A DNA stretch of 64,000 nt from Nitratireductor indicus C115 (GTDB lineage Bacteria > Pseudomonadota > Alphaproteobacteria > Rhizobiales > Rhizobiaceae). Positions 9,536-21,253 of this stretch are shown piece by piece (position 1 is the stretch's first letter; every line of letters begins with the position of its first letter). Location: assembly GCF_000300515.1 (NCBI RefSeq), contig NZ_AMSI01000011.1:1-64000 (forward strand), in the 5' to 3' direction. The notes under the pieces are model-generated. The model was not told the origin of the DNA. It made no database searches and saw only the letters and a list, made by a program, of their open reading frames with translations. A program made the position numbers and the translations under genes.

Positions 9536-9571
9536 AGGTTCTCCTATAGGCGGTTCCATGATATGCGGCAA
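9536..9571 (-). promoter_or_regulatory. Candidate bioY promoter with palindromic start region
   Basis: On the minus strand TTGCCG (9566-9571), a 17-base spacer and TATAGG (9543-9548) form a plausible sigma-70 promoter about 40 bases before the bioY start. The -10 is embedded in the palindrome CCTATAGG, and CCTAGG follows near the predicted transcription start, which could be an operator. It does not match the BioR consensus (TTATMKATAA) as I remember it. Confidence 0.5.
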
Positions 9572-9622
9572 CCGAATTGACCTTATTGCGCGCCTCCTGC
9601 CCCAGCTTTTCCGGATCGAGCC

Positions 9623-10528
9623 ATGGCCCTTGAATTCGACACGCAGTTCGCCCCCGCCTATGGCCGGGCGGTGGAGGCGGGACCGGGCGTCCTGCGCCTG
9701 ACGGTCAACAATCCGAGCCCTTTCACCTTTCATGGGACGAACAGCTATGTCGTCGGCACCTCGTCTCTGGCCGTGATCGACCCGGGGCCCGATGACGATG
9801 CTCATCTCGAAGCCTTGCTCAAGGCCATAGATGGGCGTCCCGTGAGCCATGTTCTGGTGAGCCATACGCATCGGGATCATTCTCCCCTCGCCGCGCGGCT
9901 GGCGGAAATCACCGGGGCGCTGGTTTGTGCAGAAGGCCCGCACCGCCCCGCCCGCCCATTGCGCATCGGCGAGACCAATCCGCTCGATGCCAGTGCGGAT
10001 ACCGATTTCAAGCCGGACCTGACGCTGAAAGACAATGCGCTGATTGAAGGTGATGGCTGGGAATTGCGCGCCATCCACACGCCGGGGCATGCGGCCAATC
10101 ACACCGTCTTCGCGCTTGAAGGCACCGGAATTATGTTTTCCGCCGATCATGTGATGGCTTGGTCAACCACCATCGTGGCGCCTCCGGATGGGGCCATGGC
10201 AGATTATATGCGTTCGCTCGACGCACTGCTTGCGCGCGATGATCAACTGCTGCTGCCTGGCCATGGCGGTCCTGTCACCAGGCCGGCCCCCTTCCTGCGC
10301 GGATTGAAAGCGCATCGTAAGATGCGTGAGCGCGCCATTCTGGAACGCGTGACCCGCGGGGACCGCAGTATCGGCGATATGGTGCGGGCGATCTATCGGG
10401 ATACCGACCCTCGCCTGCATGGGGCAGCGGCCCTTTCGGTGCTCGCTCATCTCGAAGACCTGGTCAGCCGCGGCGCTGTGGTTACGGAAGGCGCGCCTGC
10501 CATCGACGGGCTTTATTTTCCAGGCTGA
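9623..10528 (+). CDS. MBL-fold metallo-hydrolase (LACTB2-like)
   Basis: Metallo-beta-lactamase fold hydrolase of 301 aa. The zinc-binding HxHxDH motif is SHTHRDHS (about residues 79-86). Further metal ligands are in TPGHAANHT and DHVM, and the LLPGHGGPV segment is also present. The C-terminal 70 residues form a winged-helix-like domain, as in the LACTB2/glyoxalase II-related group. Members hydrolyse RNA, thioesters or other esters, and the substrate here is unknown. It is divergent from bioY and ends 2 bases before the convergent DUF1499 gene. Confidence 0.85.
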   Translation: MALEFDTQFAPAYGRAVEAGPGVLRLTVNNPSPFTFHGTNSYVVGTSSLAVIDPGPDDDAHLEALLKAIDGRPVSHVLVSHTHRDHSPLAARLAEITGALVCAEGPHRPARPLRIGETNPLDASADTDFKPDLTLKDNALIEGDGWELRAIHTPGHAANHTVFALEGTGIMFSADHVMAWSTTIVAPPDGAMADYMRSLDALLARDDQLLLPGHGGPVTRPAPFLRGLKAHRKMRERAILERVTRGDRSIGDMVRAIYRDTDPRLHGAAALSVLAHLEDLVSRGAVVTEGAPAIDGLYFPG

Positions 10529-10530
10529 AG

Positions 10531-11310
10531 TCAGACGCCCGCCAGTGCGGCCATACGGTCGTCGAGTTCCTGCAGGAAAGCGCGGATTCTGGCCGCGTTG
10601 TCCCCCAAATCGTGGCGGCCATAGCGGGAGGCCGAGCGCATATCGACAAAGGTCGCCGTCTGGTCATCCTCAATGCGGATGGTCACATCGGAAACAAAGC
10701 CCAGGAAAAACGTCTTTGCCGTTCCTTCGATCACAATGCGGTTGCCGGTCGGGATCACCGTCTTTTCCTGACGGGGTTTCCAGCCGCGCTCGTTCATCAT
10801 CGCAATCACGGCTTCTGATACACTTTCGGCGGCGTGTTCATAGCGCCGTCCCGTCACGCCGGGGTACCTCGCCTTCTGAAGCGCGATATCCTGCGGCGAG
10901 GGCATGGTGATGCGGTTCATCGCGCCGCTGCGCCGGCGTTCGGCCAGGATGAATTCCGGCGGGTTTTCAAGATCGGTCGAGATATCGACGAGACGCGGGT
11001 ATTGAACGACGCGCGCCACCGATATGCCGAAGGGGATCATCACGACAAGCGCCACAAAGATGCCGAAACCTGCCTCGAACGCTCCGCCCACTCCATGTTC
11101 CCATGATTGAACGAGCGCTATTGCGCCAAGCACAAGCGCCGTGGCCGCCAAAAGGCATACAAGGCCAAGCAGCCACAGAAGCGGGATCGTCTCCACCAGC
11201 TCAAAGCGATGTCCGCCCCCGGCGGTGACGAGCAAAACCGCACTGAATAGCGCGGATCGCCGGCACCATGCGGCCGCTGAAGATTGCCTTCGTTCGAGGA
11301 TGGCTGTCAT
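10531..11310 (-). CDS. DUF1499 domain membrane protein
   Basis: Protein of 259 aa from the ATG at 11310; a TTG 33 bases earlier would add 11 residues. Two or three hydrophobic helices occupy roughly residues 25-115, followed by a C-terminal DUF1499 domain (about 125-255) with the typical ending VDMRSASRYGRHDLGDNAAR. DUF1499 proteins are widespread in alphaproteobacteria and have no established function. The start is uncertain because the best SD (GGAG) is about 14 bases from the ATG. Its stop lies 2 bases from that of the convergent MBL gene. Confidence 0.8.
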   Translation of the reverse strand: MTAILERRQSSAAAWCRRSALFSAVLLVTAGGGHRFELVETIPLLWLLGLVCLLAATALVLGAIALVQSWEHGVGGAFEAGFGIFVALVVMIPFGISVARVVQYPRLVDISTDLENPPEFILAERRRSGAMNRITMPSPQDIALQKARYPGVTGRRYEHAAESVSEAVIAMMNERGWKPRQEKTVIPTGNRIVIEGTAKTFFLGFVSDVTIRIEDDQTATFVDMRSASRYGRHDLGDNAARIRAFLQELDDRMAALAGV

Positions 11311-11551
11311 GATTTCAGGTCTGTCTCCGACAGAATGGAACAAAGACCGTCTTAAAGCATTGAATCAGGATTCGGAATCCCTTGGGGCGGTATCGGCTGC
11401 GCTTTCAAGCCTTTGTACCTAAGCCTTACGAAAGTGATTCAAGCGGAGAAACCGGTGCCTTATCCGCCGATAAGTTCGTCACAATGCGGCCATGCTCACG
11501 GCGACAATGGACGAAAAAGAATTGCGGAGCGTTAAACATGTGAGGTCCGTC

Positions 11552-11986
11552 ATGCAGACGTCTGTGAGTGAAGCAAGCGGAACACTGTCGATACCGCTTG
11601 AACTTGTCGAACTCGAACTTGCCCTGAACAATGAAGACTGTCTCGGGCTCGGCTTCGAAGGTGCCTTGAACCATGCCCTCGGTCAGGTCGATGGCCAGAT
11701 TCTCTTTCGCATGCGTCTCGACGGTGTTGACGATTGCGACTGGGTCGCAGCCGTTTCGGTCAGCAGCGATGGCGGGCAGGCACTGGCCCTTGTCGTCCAG
11801 CGTAGCGATGGCGAAAAGCTTGCAGTCGAAAGTATCGAGGCAAGTGAACTCCCCGTAGCCGGCATTGTCAGCGCTTATGCCGGGCTGATGGCCAGTCTCG
11901 ACCAACCACAAGAAGAAACAGATATCGAGCTCGAGGACAGCGACCTGACGGACGCGGCGGAAGCCGAACTCGCCATGCCTGCCTGA
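11552..11986 (+). CDS. Hypothetical acidic protein
   Basis: I do not recognise this family. The ATG at 11552 gives 144 aa and has GAGG 6 bases upstream; longer starts at 11492 and 11507 lack an SD. The protein is strongly acidic, with an aspartate/glutamate-rich tail (about 120-140), no signal peptide and no membrane segment, so it is probably cytosolic. The middle is beta-rich, including a DGQILFRMRLDGVDDC stretch. It stands alone on the plus strand between DUF1499 and the convergent ppdK. Codon use resembles its neighbours, which supports a real gene. Confidence 0.6.
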   Translation: MQTSVSEASGTLSIPLELVELELALNNEDCLGLGFEGALNHALGQVDGQILFRMRLDGVDDCDWVAAVSVSSDGGQALALVVQRSDGEKLAVESIEASELPVAGIVSAYAGLMASLDQPQEETDIELEDSDLTDAAEAELAMPA

Positions 11987-12032
11987 CACCGGACCGCTGA
12001 CACCCGGCCGGCCCGATATTTACGGAAGAAGC

Positions 12033-12060
12033 AAAAAAAGCCGGGCACAAGGCCCAGCTT
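12033..12060 (-). terminator. Terminator of ppdK (possibly bidirectional)
   Basis: On the minus strand AAGCTGGGC pairs with GCCCGGCTT (one mismatch) around a 5-base loop and is followed by seven T (12033-12039). On the plus strand the same hairpin is followed by only three T. It sits between the convergent ppdK and hypothetical genes. Confidence 0.8.
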
Positions 12061-12102
12061 TCATGTTTCTGCCGACTATTTTCAGCCGGTTATGGGGACC
12101 GT

Positions 12103-14766
<2,664 letters not shown>

Positions 14767-14791
14767 GCTGCGCTCCCCTTCCGGTCAACAG

Positions 14792-14819
14792 GCCGGCGCT
14801 CAACTGATTTTCCGCCGGC
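14792..14819. promoter_or_regulatory. Inverted repeat in the ppdK upstream region
   Basis: A perfect GCCGGCG/CGCCGGC repeat with a 14-base spacer lies 26-53 bases upstream of the ppdK start. There is no T-run. It could be an operator or a leader hairpin; the sequence does not decide. Confidence 0.35.
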
Positions 14820-14924
14820 ACGCGGGGCAGCGTTAAGGACCCGAAGCGCTCAAAGCAAGACCATAGGAGCCTGCATCCGCGCCTTTATCGATTGAAGAGA
14901 AACAATTTATTGCATCCCGTTGCA

Positions 14925-14950
14925 CCGGGCGGAGTCGAGCCTCCGCCCGG
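14925..14950 (-). terminator. Strong hairpin downstream of the MFS gene
   Basis: A perfect 10-bp stem CCGGGCGGAG/CTCCGCCCGG with a 6-base loop starts 11 bases past the stop of the MFS gene. No T-run follows on the minus strand, so it may end transcription weakly or protect the 3' end. Confidence 0.5.
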
Positions 14951-14960
14951 AAAGCCTCGT

Positions 14961-16169
14961 TCAGGCACGGGCTGCGATGACAACCGGGCGCAAACGCACG
15001 CCGACAAGGATCATCAATGTCGCGAAGATCATGACCAGCGAGCTCGCCCCGAAAACGCCGGTTGCACCGCTCGCGTCAAAGATGAGGCCACCAACCGCAG
15101 CACCGAGCGCAATGGCAAACTGGATCGCCGCCACGAGAAGGCCACCGGCGCTTTCCGCCTGATCCGGCACAGCACGCGTCAGCCAAGTGGACCAAGCGAC
15201 CGGCACGGCGCCAAAGGCAAGACCCCACACGCCAACCAGAACGGTGCCGGCAAGCGGAAGATGCCCAAATGAAACCAGACCGAGGCCAAGCAGCGCCATC
15301 ACGAGCGGCATCGCCGTCAATGTGAGCCGCAAACTACGCTCCAGAAGAATGCCGGCGAAAAGCGTGCCCACGAAATTGGCAAGGCCGAAGCCAAGCAGAA
15401 TACCCGAGACCGCTTCTATGCCCACGCCCGTAACCGTTTCAAGGAAGGGACGGATATAGGTGAAGAAGGCGAAATGGCCGGCAAAGACCAGCATGGCTGC
15501 AAACATGCCGAGCCCCACTCCCGGCCGCAGAAGAACATCGACAAGCGTGCGCATCGTCGTGAGCCCAGTCGGCGCAAGCCTTGGCAGTGTCGCGAACTGT
15601 ACCACGAAAGAGAGAACGCCAAGTGCTGCCGACAGCATGAAGACGCTGCGCCAGCCCACAATCTCTCCCAGATAGCTTCCGATCGGCGCTGCAACAATGG
15701 TCGCTGCGGAAACGCCGCTAAAGATGATCGACAATGCGCGCGGTATGAACGCTTCCGGGACGAGCCTCATCGTTACGGCGGTGGACATGGCCCAGAAACC
15801 GCCCAAGGCGACACCCAGAAGCACCCGCCCAAGAAGCAGGAAGGCGAGATTGGGCGCCAGCGCCACCGCGATGCCCGATGCCACGAGAAGCATGGAGAAG
15901 AAGAGCAGGACCGCACGGCGGTCCAGATTGCGCGTTGCAGCCGAAATCACGAGGCTCGTGGCCAAAGCGACAACCGCAGTCGCCGTGACGGCCTGGCCTG
16001 CCATGCCCTCCGTGATGCCGAGTTCCGCGGCCATGGGCGTGAGCAGGCTTGCCGGCAGGAATTCCGCGGTCACGAGGCCGAAAACGCCGAGCGCCATGGA
16101 AACAACGGCGCCCCAGGCGGGCTGGGTGCGTTCGGGCTGCGACTGCTTCCAATGCAGCGGCTGATCCAT
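14961..16169 (-). CDS. MFS transporter (AraJ-like efflux subfamily)
   Basis: Inner-membrane major facilitator of 402 aa with about 12 hydrophobic helices. The first helix region (VFGLVTAEFLPASLLTPMA) and the loop LGRVLLGVALGGFWAMSTAV are typical of the DHA1/AraJ-type sugar and drug efflux proteins. AAAGGA lies 7 bases before the ATG. The gene is divergent from an AraC regulator, with 84 bp between them, so it is probably the regulator's target. The substrate cannot be read from the sequence. Confidence 0.88.
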   Translation of the reverse strand: MDQPLHWKQSQPERTQPAWGAVVSMALGVFGLVTAEFLPASLLTPMAAELGITEGMAGQAVTATAVVALATSLVISAATRNLDRRAVLLFFSMLLVASGIAVALAPNLAFLLLGRVLLGVALGGFWAMSTAVTMRLVPEAFIPRALSIIFSGVSAATIVAAPIGSYLGEIVGWRSVFMLSAALGVLSFVVQFATLPRLAPTGLTTMRTLVDVLLRPGVGLGMFAAMLVFAGHFAFFTYIRPFLETVTGVGIEAVSGILLGFGLANFVGTLFAGILLERSLRLTLTAMPLVMALLGLGLVSFGHLPLAGTVLVGVWGLAFGAVPVAWSTWLTRAVPDQAESAGGLLVAAIQFAIALGAAVGGLIFDASGATGVFGASSLVMIFATLMILVGVRLRPVVIAARA

Positions 16170-16217
16170 GCGTCTATCCTTTCATGGAGTCTGTTTTGCA
16201 GTGCAGCATAGATAGAA

Positions 16218-16248
16218 TGGACAAACCGGACGCACCATGCCATATAAT
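16218..16248 (+). promoter_or_regulatory. Candidate promoter directly before the AraC gene
   Basis: A perfect -10 box TATAAT (16243-16248) lies 5 bases before the first ATG of the AraC gene; TGGACA (16218-16223) is a possible -35 with a long 19-base spacer. Transcription would begin at or near the A of the ATG, so the mRNA could be leaderless, or the real start is internal. Confidence 0.45.
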
Positions 16249-16253
16249 CCTGA

Positions 16254-17261
16254 ATGCTTGATCAAAAGTCCGAAAATCTTTCGACTCTGTCGTCGCCACC
16301 CGCCACTACCGACATGGTGAGCGAGCTTCTGATGGGCATGCGCCTGTTCGGTATCGAATATCGCCGCATCCAGATGACGCCTCCGTTCGGACTGCATTTC
16401 GGAACCGAAAAAAGCCGCGCACATTTCCATTTTGTCGGACGCGGGCCGGTCTATTTGCGGGCGCCTGACGGCATGGTGCACCGGATGAACACGGGAGATG
16501 CCGTGCTCCTGCCTCGTGGCGGCGAGCATGATCTCGTCTCCAGCCCCGAGCTTCCCGCGCGCTGCGTGAACACCTTCACCGCTGTTCCCGTCTGCGGCAA
16601 CATTGCCAATATCGAGGCCTGCGCCGATTGCGCCGACCAGTCACACGAGGCGCTCATCTTTTGCGGCCGGATGGAATTCGATCTCGGCACCATGCACCCG
16701 CTCGTCAACCTGATGCCTGAGACCATGCTCGTCGGGACATTGCTCAACCGCTATCCCGAAATCCTGCCACTGCTTGAAGCGATGCAGCGGGAGACCTGCG
16801 AGGACCGCGCAGGCTATGCCGGCATTCTTGCCCGCCTGGCCGATGTGGTTTCGGCCTTCATTGTGCGCGCCTGGGTCGAATGCGGCTGCGGGGATGCGTC
16901 GGGATGGGTGGCGGCGTTGCGCGACCCTCGTCTTGGGCGCGTTATCGCCGCCCTGCACCGCGATCCCGGACGCAACTGGACCCTGGCGGAACTCGCCGCC
17001 GAGATGGGCAGTTCCCGCTCCGTTTTTGCAGAGCGTTTTCACACGGTGACCGGCATGACGCCGGTGCGCTATCTCACGGAACTGCGCATGCGGCTGGCAT
17101 CACAATGGATCGGCCGCGACCGCATGCCCATCGAGACCGCAGCTCAAAAGCTCGGGTATGGATCGCAGGCGGCCTTCAGCCGTGCTTTCAAACGCGTGCA
17201 CGGCCACCCACCAGGCGCGGCTCGCAGCACCTCCCCGCGCGAAGCGAATATCAACGGCTGA
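16254..17261 (+). CDS. AraC family transcriptional regulator with cupin sensor
   Basis: DNA-binding regulator of 335 aa. The N-terminal half (about 25-190) is an AraC-type cupin (AHFHFVGRG...VLLPRGGEHDL) with a cluster of cysteines (about 110-126: CVNTF, VCGN, ACADCAD). The C-terminal 100 residues carry two helix-turn-helix motifs: WTLAELAAEMGSSRSVFAER and the IETAAQKLGYGSQAAFSRAF segment. The divergent MFS gene is the likely target. The cysteines may sense metal or redox state (inference). The first ATG has no SD; Met21 (16314) or Met28 (16335) could also be the start. The VOC gene follows. Confidence 0.88.
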   Translation: MLDQKSENLSTLSSPPATTDMVSELLMGMRLFGIEYRRIQMTPPFGLHFGTEKSRAHFHFVGRGPVYLRAPDGMVHRMNTGDAVLLPRGGEHDLVSSPELPARCVNTFTAVPVCGNIANIEACADCADQSHEALIFCGRMEFDLGTMHPLVNLMPETMLVGTLLNRYPEILPLLEAMQRETCEDRAGYAGILARLADVVSAFIVRAWVECGCGDASGWVAALRDPRLGRVIAALHRDPGRNWTLAELAAEMGSSRSVFAERFHTVTGMTPVRYLTELRMRLASQWIGRDRMPIETAAQKLGYGSQAAFSRAFKRVHGHPPGAARSTSPREANING

Positions 17262-17327
17262 TCCCTGTTGCCGCTTGCACATCCGATACGTTATGATAAG
17301 AACAAATCAGGAACAATGGAGATTGAC

Positions 17328-17672
17328 ATGCGCCAGACCGGCAAACTCGACTATCTTGAGATGCCCGCAGGGAACGGCAGTCTTGATGGCGTGAAATCAT
17401 TTTACGCCCGCGCTTTCTCCTGGTCATTTACCGACTACGGACCGAGTTACAGCGCTTTCAGCGAAGGAATCGACGGCGGTTTCGACGGCAATCCCGGCCC
17501 TGCTTCCAAACCTCTTCCCGTGCTCTATTCGGATGACCTTGAGGACACATTGAGAACAGTCGAGGAAGCGGGCGGGACAATCGTGCGTCCGATTTTCGCT
17601 TTTCCCGGCGGTCGGCGCTTTCATTTTACCGACCCGGCCGGCAACGAACTGGCGGTGTGGAGCGAGAAATGA
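17328..17672 (+). CDS. VOC (glyoxalase/bleomycin-resistance fold) family protein
   Basis: Small protein of 114 aa with the vicinal-oxygen-chelate fold: LDYLEMPAG at the start, FYARAFSW, and the ending FTDPAGNELAVWSE with the typical glutamate metal ligand. I start at 17328 because GGAG lies 7 bases upstream. It resembles the YnaB-type single-domain VOC proteins of unknown substrate. It lies 66 bases after the AraC gene on the same strand and could be cotranscribed with it. Confidence 0.85.
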   Translation: MRQTGKLDYLEMPAGNGSLDGVKSFYARAFSWSFTDYGPSYSAFSEGIDGGFDGNPGPASKPLPVLYSDDLEDTLRTVEEAGGTIVRPIFAFPGGRRFHFTDPAGNELAVWSEK

Positions 17673-17722
17673 CTCGCTTTGCGTCTCTCCCGAAAACAAC
17701 GGCGCTTGAACGCGAGGAGATG

Positions 17723-20700
17723 TTAGCTTGCCTCGCGCAGGCGCTCGGCGGTTTGCAGATCGACCGAAACGAGCTGGCTGACGCCCTGCTCGGCCATGGT
17801 GACGCCGAACAGACGGTTCATCCTGGCCATGGTGATCGGATTGTGAGTGATCACCACGAAACGGGTTTCCGTTGAGGCCGCCATCTCATCCATGAGATTG
17901 CAGAAGCGCTCGACATTGTGATCGTCGAGTGGCGCGTCAACTTCGTCCAGCACGCAGATGGGCGCAGGGTTAGTGAGAAAGACGGCGAAGATCAGGGCCA
18001 TGGCCGTCAACGCCTGCTCACCGCCCGAAAGCAGCGTCATCGTCTGGGGGCGTTTGCCGGGCGGGCGCGCCAGGATTTCAAGCCCGGCTTCGAGCGGATC
18101 GTCGGATTCGATGAGCTGCAGTTCTGCGGTACCGCCGCCGAAGAGATGGGTGAACAATCTCTGGAACTGCTCGTTGACGACATCAAAAGCCGCCAGAAGC
18201 CGTTCCCGGCCTTCCTTGTTGAGGTTCTGGATCGCGACCCGCAATTTGCGGATCGCCTCGATCACATCCTCACGCTCGGAGACGATTGTCTCATGGCGCT
18301 CCATGAGTTCGGACTGTTCTTCCTCGGCGCGCAGATTGACGGCGCCCAAGCGCTCGCGCTCCATCTTGTAGCGCTCGAGCCGCCGCTCCACATCGTCAAT
18401 TTCCGGCAACGGCGCGTCCGGCTCCAGTTCCGCCAGTGCCAGTACCCGGTGCGGCGGCACATTCAACACTTCCTGTATGCGCGCTTCCGCCTCCTTGCGC
18501 CGCTCCTCGGCAGCGGTCACCCGCTCTTCGGCGCGAGCCCGGCTTTCGCGTGCGGAAGAAAGGCTCTGGATCGCTTCGGTGGCCTTGCGGTCAAGCGCTG
18601 CCTGGCGTGTTTCAGCCTCCTGAAGCCGGTCCGCTGCAGCCTTGCGCACGGTTTCCGCCTGCGCGATCTGCGACAGGAGCGAGCGGCCACGGGTCTCGAT
18701 CTCGTCCGGCGCATCAGCCAAATCTTCCAGCTCACGCGTGGTTTCCTCGCGGCGATCCGCAAGGGCCGCTGTATGTCGGTCCGCGTTCTCCACCCGTGAT
18801 TGCCAGCTCCGGCGTTCCGCGAGGATGCTTTCAAGCCGGCGCCGGCGTGTCTCACTTTCGCGCCGCAACCCCTCATGGGCGGCCCGCGCTTCGGCAGCCG
18901 CCGCGCGATAACCGGAAACCTCGTTCGTCGCACGATCGAGATTGTCCTGCAAATCGCTCAAGTCGGGTGCTTCCTCCAATGTGGCTCCTGCGGTCTCGAG
19001 AGCGGCCGCCGCTTCCTCATAATCCTCGGCGACCCGGGCGCGGGCCTCCTCAAGTGCGCTGCGACGGCTCGTGAGCTCGCCCGCAGCGCGTTCGGCGCTC
19101 GCCAGTTCCTCGCGCGCCCGCCCGAGCGCGGCCTGCGCCGCACGCATCTCCTCTCGGGCCCGGCGCTCAGCCTCGACGGCGTTACGCACGGCAGCCTCGG
19201 TGTCGGCGAGAGCGGATTCGGCCGCACGCAGCCGCGCCGTCGCCTCGATCACATCATTATCGAGTTCCGAAAGGCGGTTCTTCTGCGCCAGCCGCTGCGC
19301 GGCCGCCGTCGGCGCGTCGGCGCTCGCGCGATAACCATCCCAGCGCCACAGTGCCCCATCGCGCGAAACGAGCCGCTGACCAGGCTTCAACAGTTTCTGA
19401 AGACTGGCCCCATTCTCCGCCTCGACAAGCCCGATCTGCGCCAGCCGGCGCTCAAGCTGGCGCGGTGCCTTGACCACGCTCGCAAGGGAACGGATGCCCG
19501 ATGGCAGCGCAGGATCGTCGCCCGAAACCTCCATCGGCCCCCAATAGGCAGGGGCAGCGCTGTCGAGCGGGATATCCAGATCCTCGCCGAGGGCCGCACC
19601 CAGCGCCGTCTCGAAGCCGCGCTCCACGCGCAATTGTTCGACAACCGGCGGATAAGCCTCGCTACCGCCTGCGCTCAGGATCTTGCGCAAGGTCTGCGCT
19701 TCCGTCTCGATGCGTCCCAGCTCCTCGCGGGCCGCCTGCAAGGGCGGGCGGGCGGCGATTTCGGCCTCGCGGGCTGCAGCCACACGCTCCTCGCTCGCCG
19801 CATGCTCCCCCTCGGTCAGCTCAAGGCGTGCCGCCGCATGCTCCATCAGTTCCTGCTTTTCGGCGGGATCGGGCAGAGCGGAAATACGCTGGGCGATTTC
19901 ACCGAGCTCACTGTCGACACCTGCAAGCTGGCGCGCAAGACGGTCGCGGCGTTCCGCCTGCTCGCGGATGGCGCGTTCGGCCTGGTTGCGGGCAGCCATG
20001 GCTTCGGCCTTCTCCGCCGTCAGGCGTGCAAGCGTTTCTTCCGCTTCAGCCAGAACAAGCGCTGCTTCCTCGAACGCACCGCGCAACTCTGCCTCATGAT
20101 CGCCGGCGCCCTCCTCGGCCTCTCTCAGCGCCTCTTCCTCTTCTGCGAGCCGCGCCAGTGCCTCGGCATTGTCGCGCACCATCTGCTCTTCGCGCGCAAT
20201 GTCCGCATTCAGCTGGTCGATACGCTTGCGCAGTTCATCGGTGCGGGCGCGGACACGCTTTGCCTCTTCCTCGATCTGCGTACGGGCGATGGTCAAACGT
20301 TGCAATGCGGCGGCGGCAGCGGCTTCAGCCTCTCGCAATTCCGGCAATTTATGCGCGCCGATGGCCTGTTCCTTGGCGGCCTCCATCTGGCCGCTGGCGC
20401 TATCGCCAACAGCAGCGGTCGCCTGCGAAAGCATCGACTGAGCTTCCGCCTCCTGAGCCTTGGCGGAAGACCAGCGCAGATGCAGCAGAATGGCCTCCGC
20501 CTTGCGGACCTCTGCAGAAAGGTTCTTGAAACGGGAGGCCTGGCGCGCCTGGCGCTTCAGGTTCTCGATCTGGGTGGCAAGCTCTCCTACCACATCGTCA
20601 AGCCGCTCAAGGTTCTGTTCCGCCGCGCGAAGGCGCAGCTCCGCCTCATGACGGCGCGTGTGAAGACCGGAAATGCCCGCCGCCTCTTCCAAAAGGGCGC

Positions 20701-21181
20701 GGCGGGCCTGTGGCTTAGCCTGGATCAGCTCGCCGATGCGCCCCTGCCCCACCATGGAAGGTGAACGGGCGCCGGTGGACTGATCGGCGAAGAGGAGCTG
20801 TACATCGCGGGCACGGGCTTCCTTGCCGTTGATGCGGTAAACGGAACCGGCCTCCCGCTCAATGCGGCGCGAGACCTGCAACTCATCGGCATCGTTGAAA
20901 GCGGCGGGGGCGCTGCGGTCGCTGTTGTCGAGAAACAGCGCGACCTCCGCCGTGTTGCGGGCGGGCCTGGTCCCCGAGCCGGAGAAGATCACATCGTCCA
21001 TGCCCGACGCGCGCATATTCTTGTATGAGCTTTCGCCCATCACCCAGCGCAGCGCCTCGACAAGGTTCGACTTGCCGCAGCCATTGGGCCCAACCACACC
21101 GGTCAGGCCACCCTCGATGACAAACTCGCTCGGTTCGACGAAGGACTTGAAGCCCAGAAGGCGCAGCTTGGTGAATTTCAT
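17723..21181 (-). CDS. smc: Chromosome segregation protein SMC
   Basis: Structural maintenance of chromosomes ATPase (1152 aa) that compacts and segregates DNA with ScpAB. The N-terminal head has Walker A GPNGCGKSN (32-40). Two long coiled-coil arms rich in E, A and R flank a hinge region near the middle. The C-terminal head has the ABC signature LLSGGEQALTAMAL (about 1049) and Walker B VLDEVDAPLD (about 1079). The start methionine precedes KFTKLRLLGFKSF, the conserved SMC opening. It follows two dsbA-like genes on the same strand, 72 bases after the second. Both strands are open over most of the gene because of codon bias. Confidence 0.97.
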   Translation of the reverse strand: MKFTKLRLLGFKSFVEPSEFVIEGGLTGVVGPNGCGKSNLVEALRWVMGESSYKNMRASGMDDVIFSGSGTRPARNTAEVALFLDNSDRSAPAAFNDADELQVSRRIEREAGSVYRINGKEARARDVQLLFADQSTGARSPSMVGQGRIGELIQAKPQARRALLEEAAGISGLHTRRHEAELRLRAAEQNLERLDDVVGELATQIENLKRQARQASRFKNLSAEVRKAEAILLHLRWSSAKAQEAEAQSMLSQATAAVGDSASGQMEAAKEQAIGAHKLPELREAEAAAAAALQRLTIARTQIEEEAKRVRARTDELRKRIDQLNADIAREEQMVRDNAEALARLAEEEEALREAEEGAGDHEAELRGAFEEAALVLAEAEETLARLTAEKAEAMAARNQAERAIREQAERRDRLARQLAGVDSELGEIAQRISALPDPAEKQELMEHAAARLELTEGEHAASEERVAAAREAEIAARPPLQAAREELGRIETEAQTLRKILSAGGSEAYPPVVEQLRVERGFETALGAALGEDLDIPLDSAAPAYWGPMEVSGDDPALPSGIRSLASVVKAPRQLERRLAQIGLVEAENGASLQKLLKPGQRLVSRDGALWRWDGYRASADAPTAAAQRLAQKNRLSELDNDVIEATARLRAAESALADTEAAVRNAVEAERRAREEMRAAQAALGRAREELASAERAAGELTSRRSALEEARARVAEDYEEAAAALETAGATLEEAPDLSDLQDNLDRATNEVSGYRAAAAEARAAHEGLRRESETRRRRLESILAERRSWQSRVENADRHTAALADRREETTRELEDLADAPDEIETRGRSLLSQIAQAETVRKAAADRLQEAETRQAALDRKATEAIQSLSSARESRARAEERVTAAEERRKEAEARIQEVLNVPPHRVLALAELEPDAPLPEIDDVERRLERYKMERERLGAVNLRAEEEQSELMERHETIVSEREDVIEAIRKLRVAIQNLNKEGRERLLAAFDVVNEQFQRLFTHLFGGGTAELQLIESDDPLEAGLEILARPPGKRPQTMTLLSGGEQALTAMALIFAVFLTNPAPICVLDEVDAPLDDHNVERFCNLMDEMAASTETRFVVITHNPITMARMNRLFGVTMAEQGVSQLVSVDLQTAERLREAS

Positions 21182-21253
21182 GCGCCGTGCCCTTCAGAGC
21201 CCGCTGCCCGGAAAAAACGCGCATGCCGAAACTGCCGGCAAACCTGTTGCCAG

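Noticed and set aside
18800-20764. Open frame of 654 codons opposite smc
   Set aside because: Antisense shadow of the coiled-coil arms; the composition is driven by the complement of E/A/R codons.
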